From Methylococcaceae bacterium (GTDB lineage: Bacteria > Pseudomonadota > Gammaproteobacteria > Methylococcales > Methylomonadaceae): DNA of 12,180 nt. The notes below the pieces were generated by a model that had not been told where the DNA came from, did not search any database, and saw only the letters and a list, made by a program, of their open reading frames with translations. Each line of letters opens with the position of its first letter. The stretch's first letter is position 1. Location: the NCBI GenBank assembly GCA_013138855.1, contig WTBX01000257.1, forward strand, positions 1 through 12,180, written 5' to 3'. Shown one piece after another: positions 12,121-12,180 of the stretch. The position numbers and the translations under genes were made by a program.

Positions 12121-12180
12121 TCATGTTAAAGTTTGCAATAAGTCGTGTTGTTCTTCTGTGCTTGTGTCAAATAGTGAGGC
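12121..12180 (-). CDS. Possible 3' end of a minus-strand gene cut by the window
   Basis: Reading leftwards from the right edge, one minus-strand frame stays open for 19 codons (ASLFDTSTEEQHDLLQTLT) and then stops with TGA at 12121-12123. The acidic, Leu-rich composition looks like a real C-terminal helix, and the other two minus frames give less protein-like text or stop early. A convergent gene ending about 60 bases after smpB is plausible. With only 19 residues no family can be named. Confidence 0.35.
   Translation of the reverse strand, partial: ASLFDTSTEEQHDLLQTLT

Noticed and set aside
12059..12180. tmRNA gene (ssrA) downstream of smpB
   Set aside because: Only about 120 bases remain and they show neither the tRNA-like ends nor a tag-encoding segment.

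Overview
The window looks like chromosomal DNA of an AT-rich gammaproteobacterium. The evidence is the block smpB / ratA-rnfH, a conserved gammaproteobacterial neighbourhood, together with a dense load of short palindromic repeats of the kinds I associate with Thiotrichales (Beggiatoa/Thiothrix-like) and Methylococcales. I cannot fix the genus from the sequence.

Layout. (1) Positions 1-1033 hold no convincing gene. They carry two copies of one near-perfect palindrome, a 104-bp element with terminal inverted repeats, a pair of strong hairpins of which the second ends in a T-tract, and a possible promoter with an inverted repeat. (2) Positions 1034-8910 form a five-gene plus-strand cluster for cyclic-di-GMP signalling: a membrane-anchored GAF-PAS-GGDEF-EAL enzyme; a secreted Met-rich outer-membrane barrel protein; a YfiR-family periplasmic protein; a CHASE8 hybrid histidine kinase with two receiver domains and an HPt domain; and a REC-GGDEF response regulator with an intact I-site. 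The first three genes overlap and the last two share ATGA. The one gap, between yfiR and the kinase, is largely filled by an inverted repeat. (3) Positions 8911-9407 are a repeat island bounded by a 30-bp inverted repeat (29/30 identical) that encloses further palindromes. (4) Positions 9408-11477, minus strand, hold an NSS-family sodium symporter followed by ratA and rnfH, with genes touching or overlapping. (5) smpB runs divergently at 11573-12058. (6) The last 60 bases may be the 3' end of a minus-strand gene.

How the genes may work together. In Pseudomonas YfiBNR, periplasmic YfiR represses YfiN, a CHASE8-HAMP-GGDEF cyclase, and an outer-membrane protein (YfiB) relieves the repression. 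Here the YfiR homologue lies next to a protein with the same CHASE8-HAMP sensory half, but the output is a BarA-type phosphorelay kinase and the cyclase is a separate downstream response regulator. The outer-membrane slot next to yfiR is taken by a barrel protein instead of the lipoprotein YfiB. The simplest model is a rewired YfiBNR: envelope signal, YfiR, kinase phosphorelay, receiver-GGDEF cyclase, with the GGDEF-EAL enzyme as counterbalance. This is inference from domain order and gene adjacency and is the most interesting point in the window.
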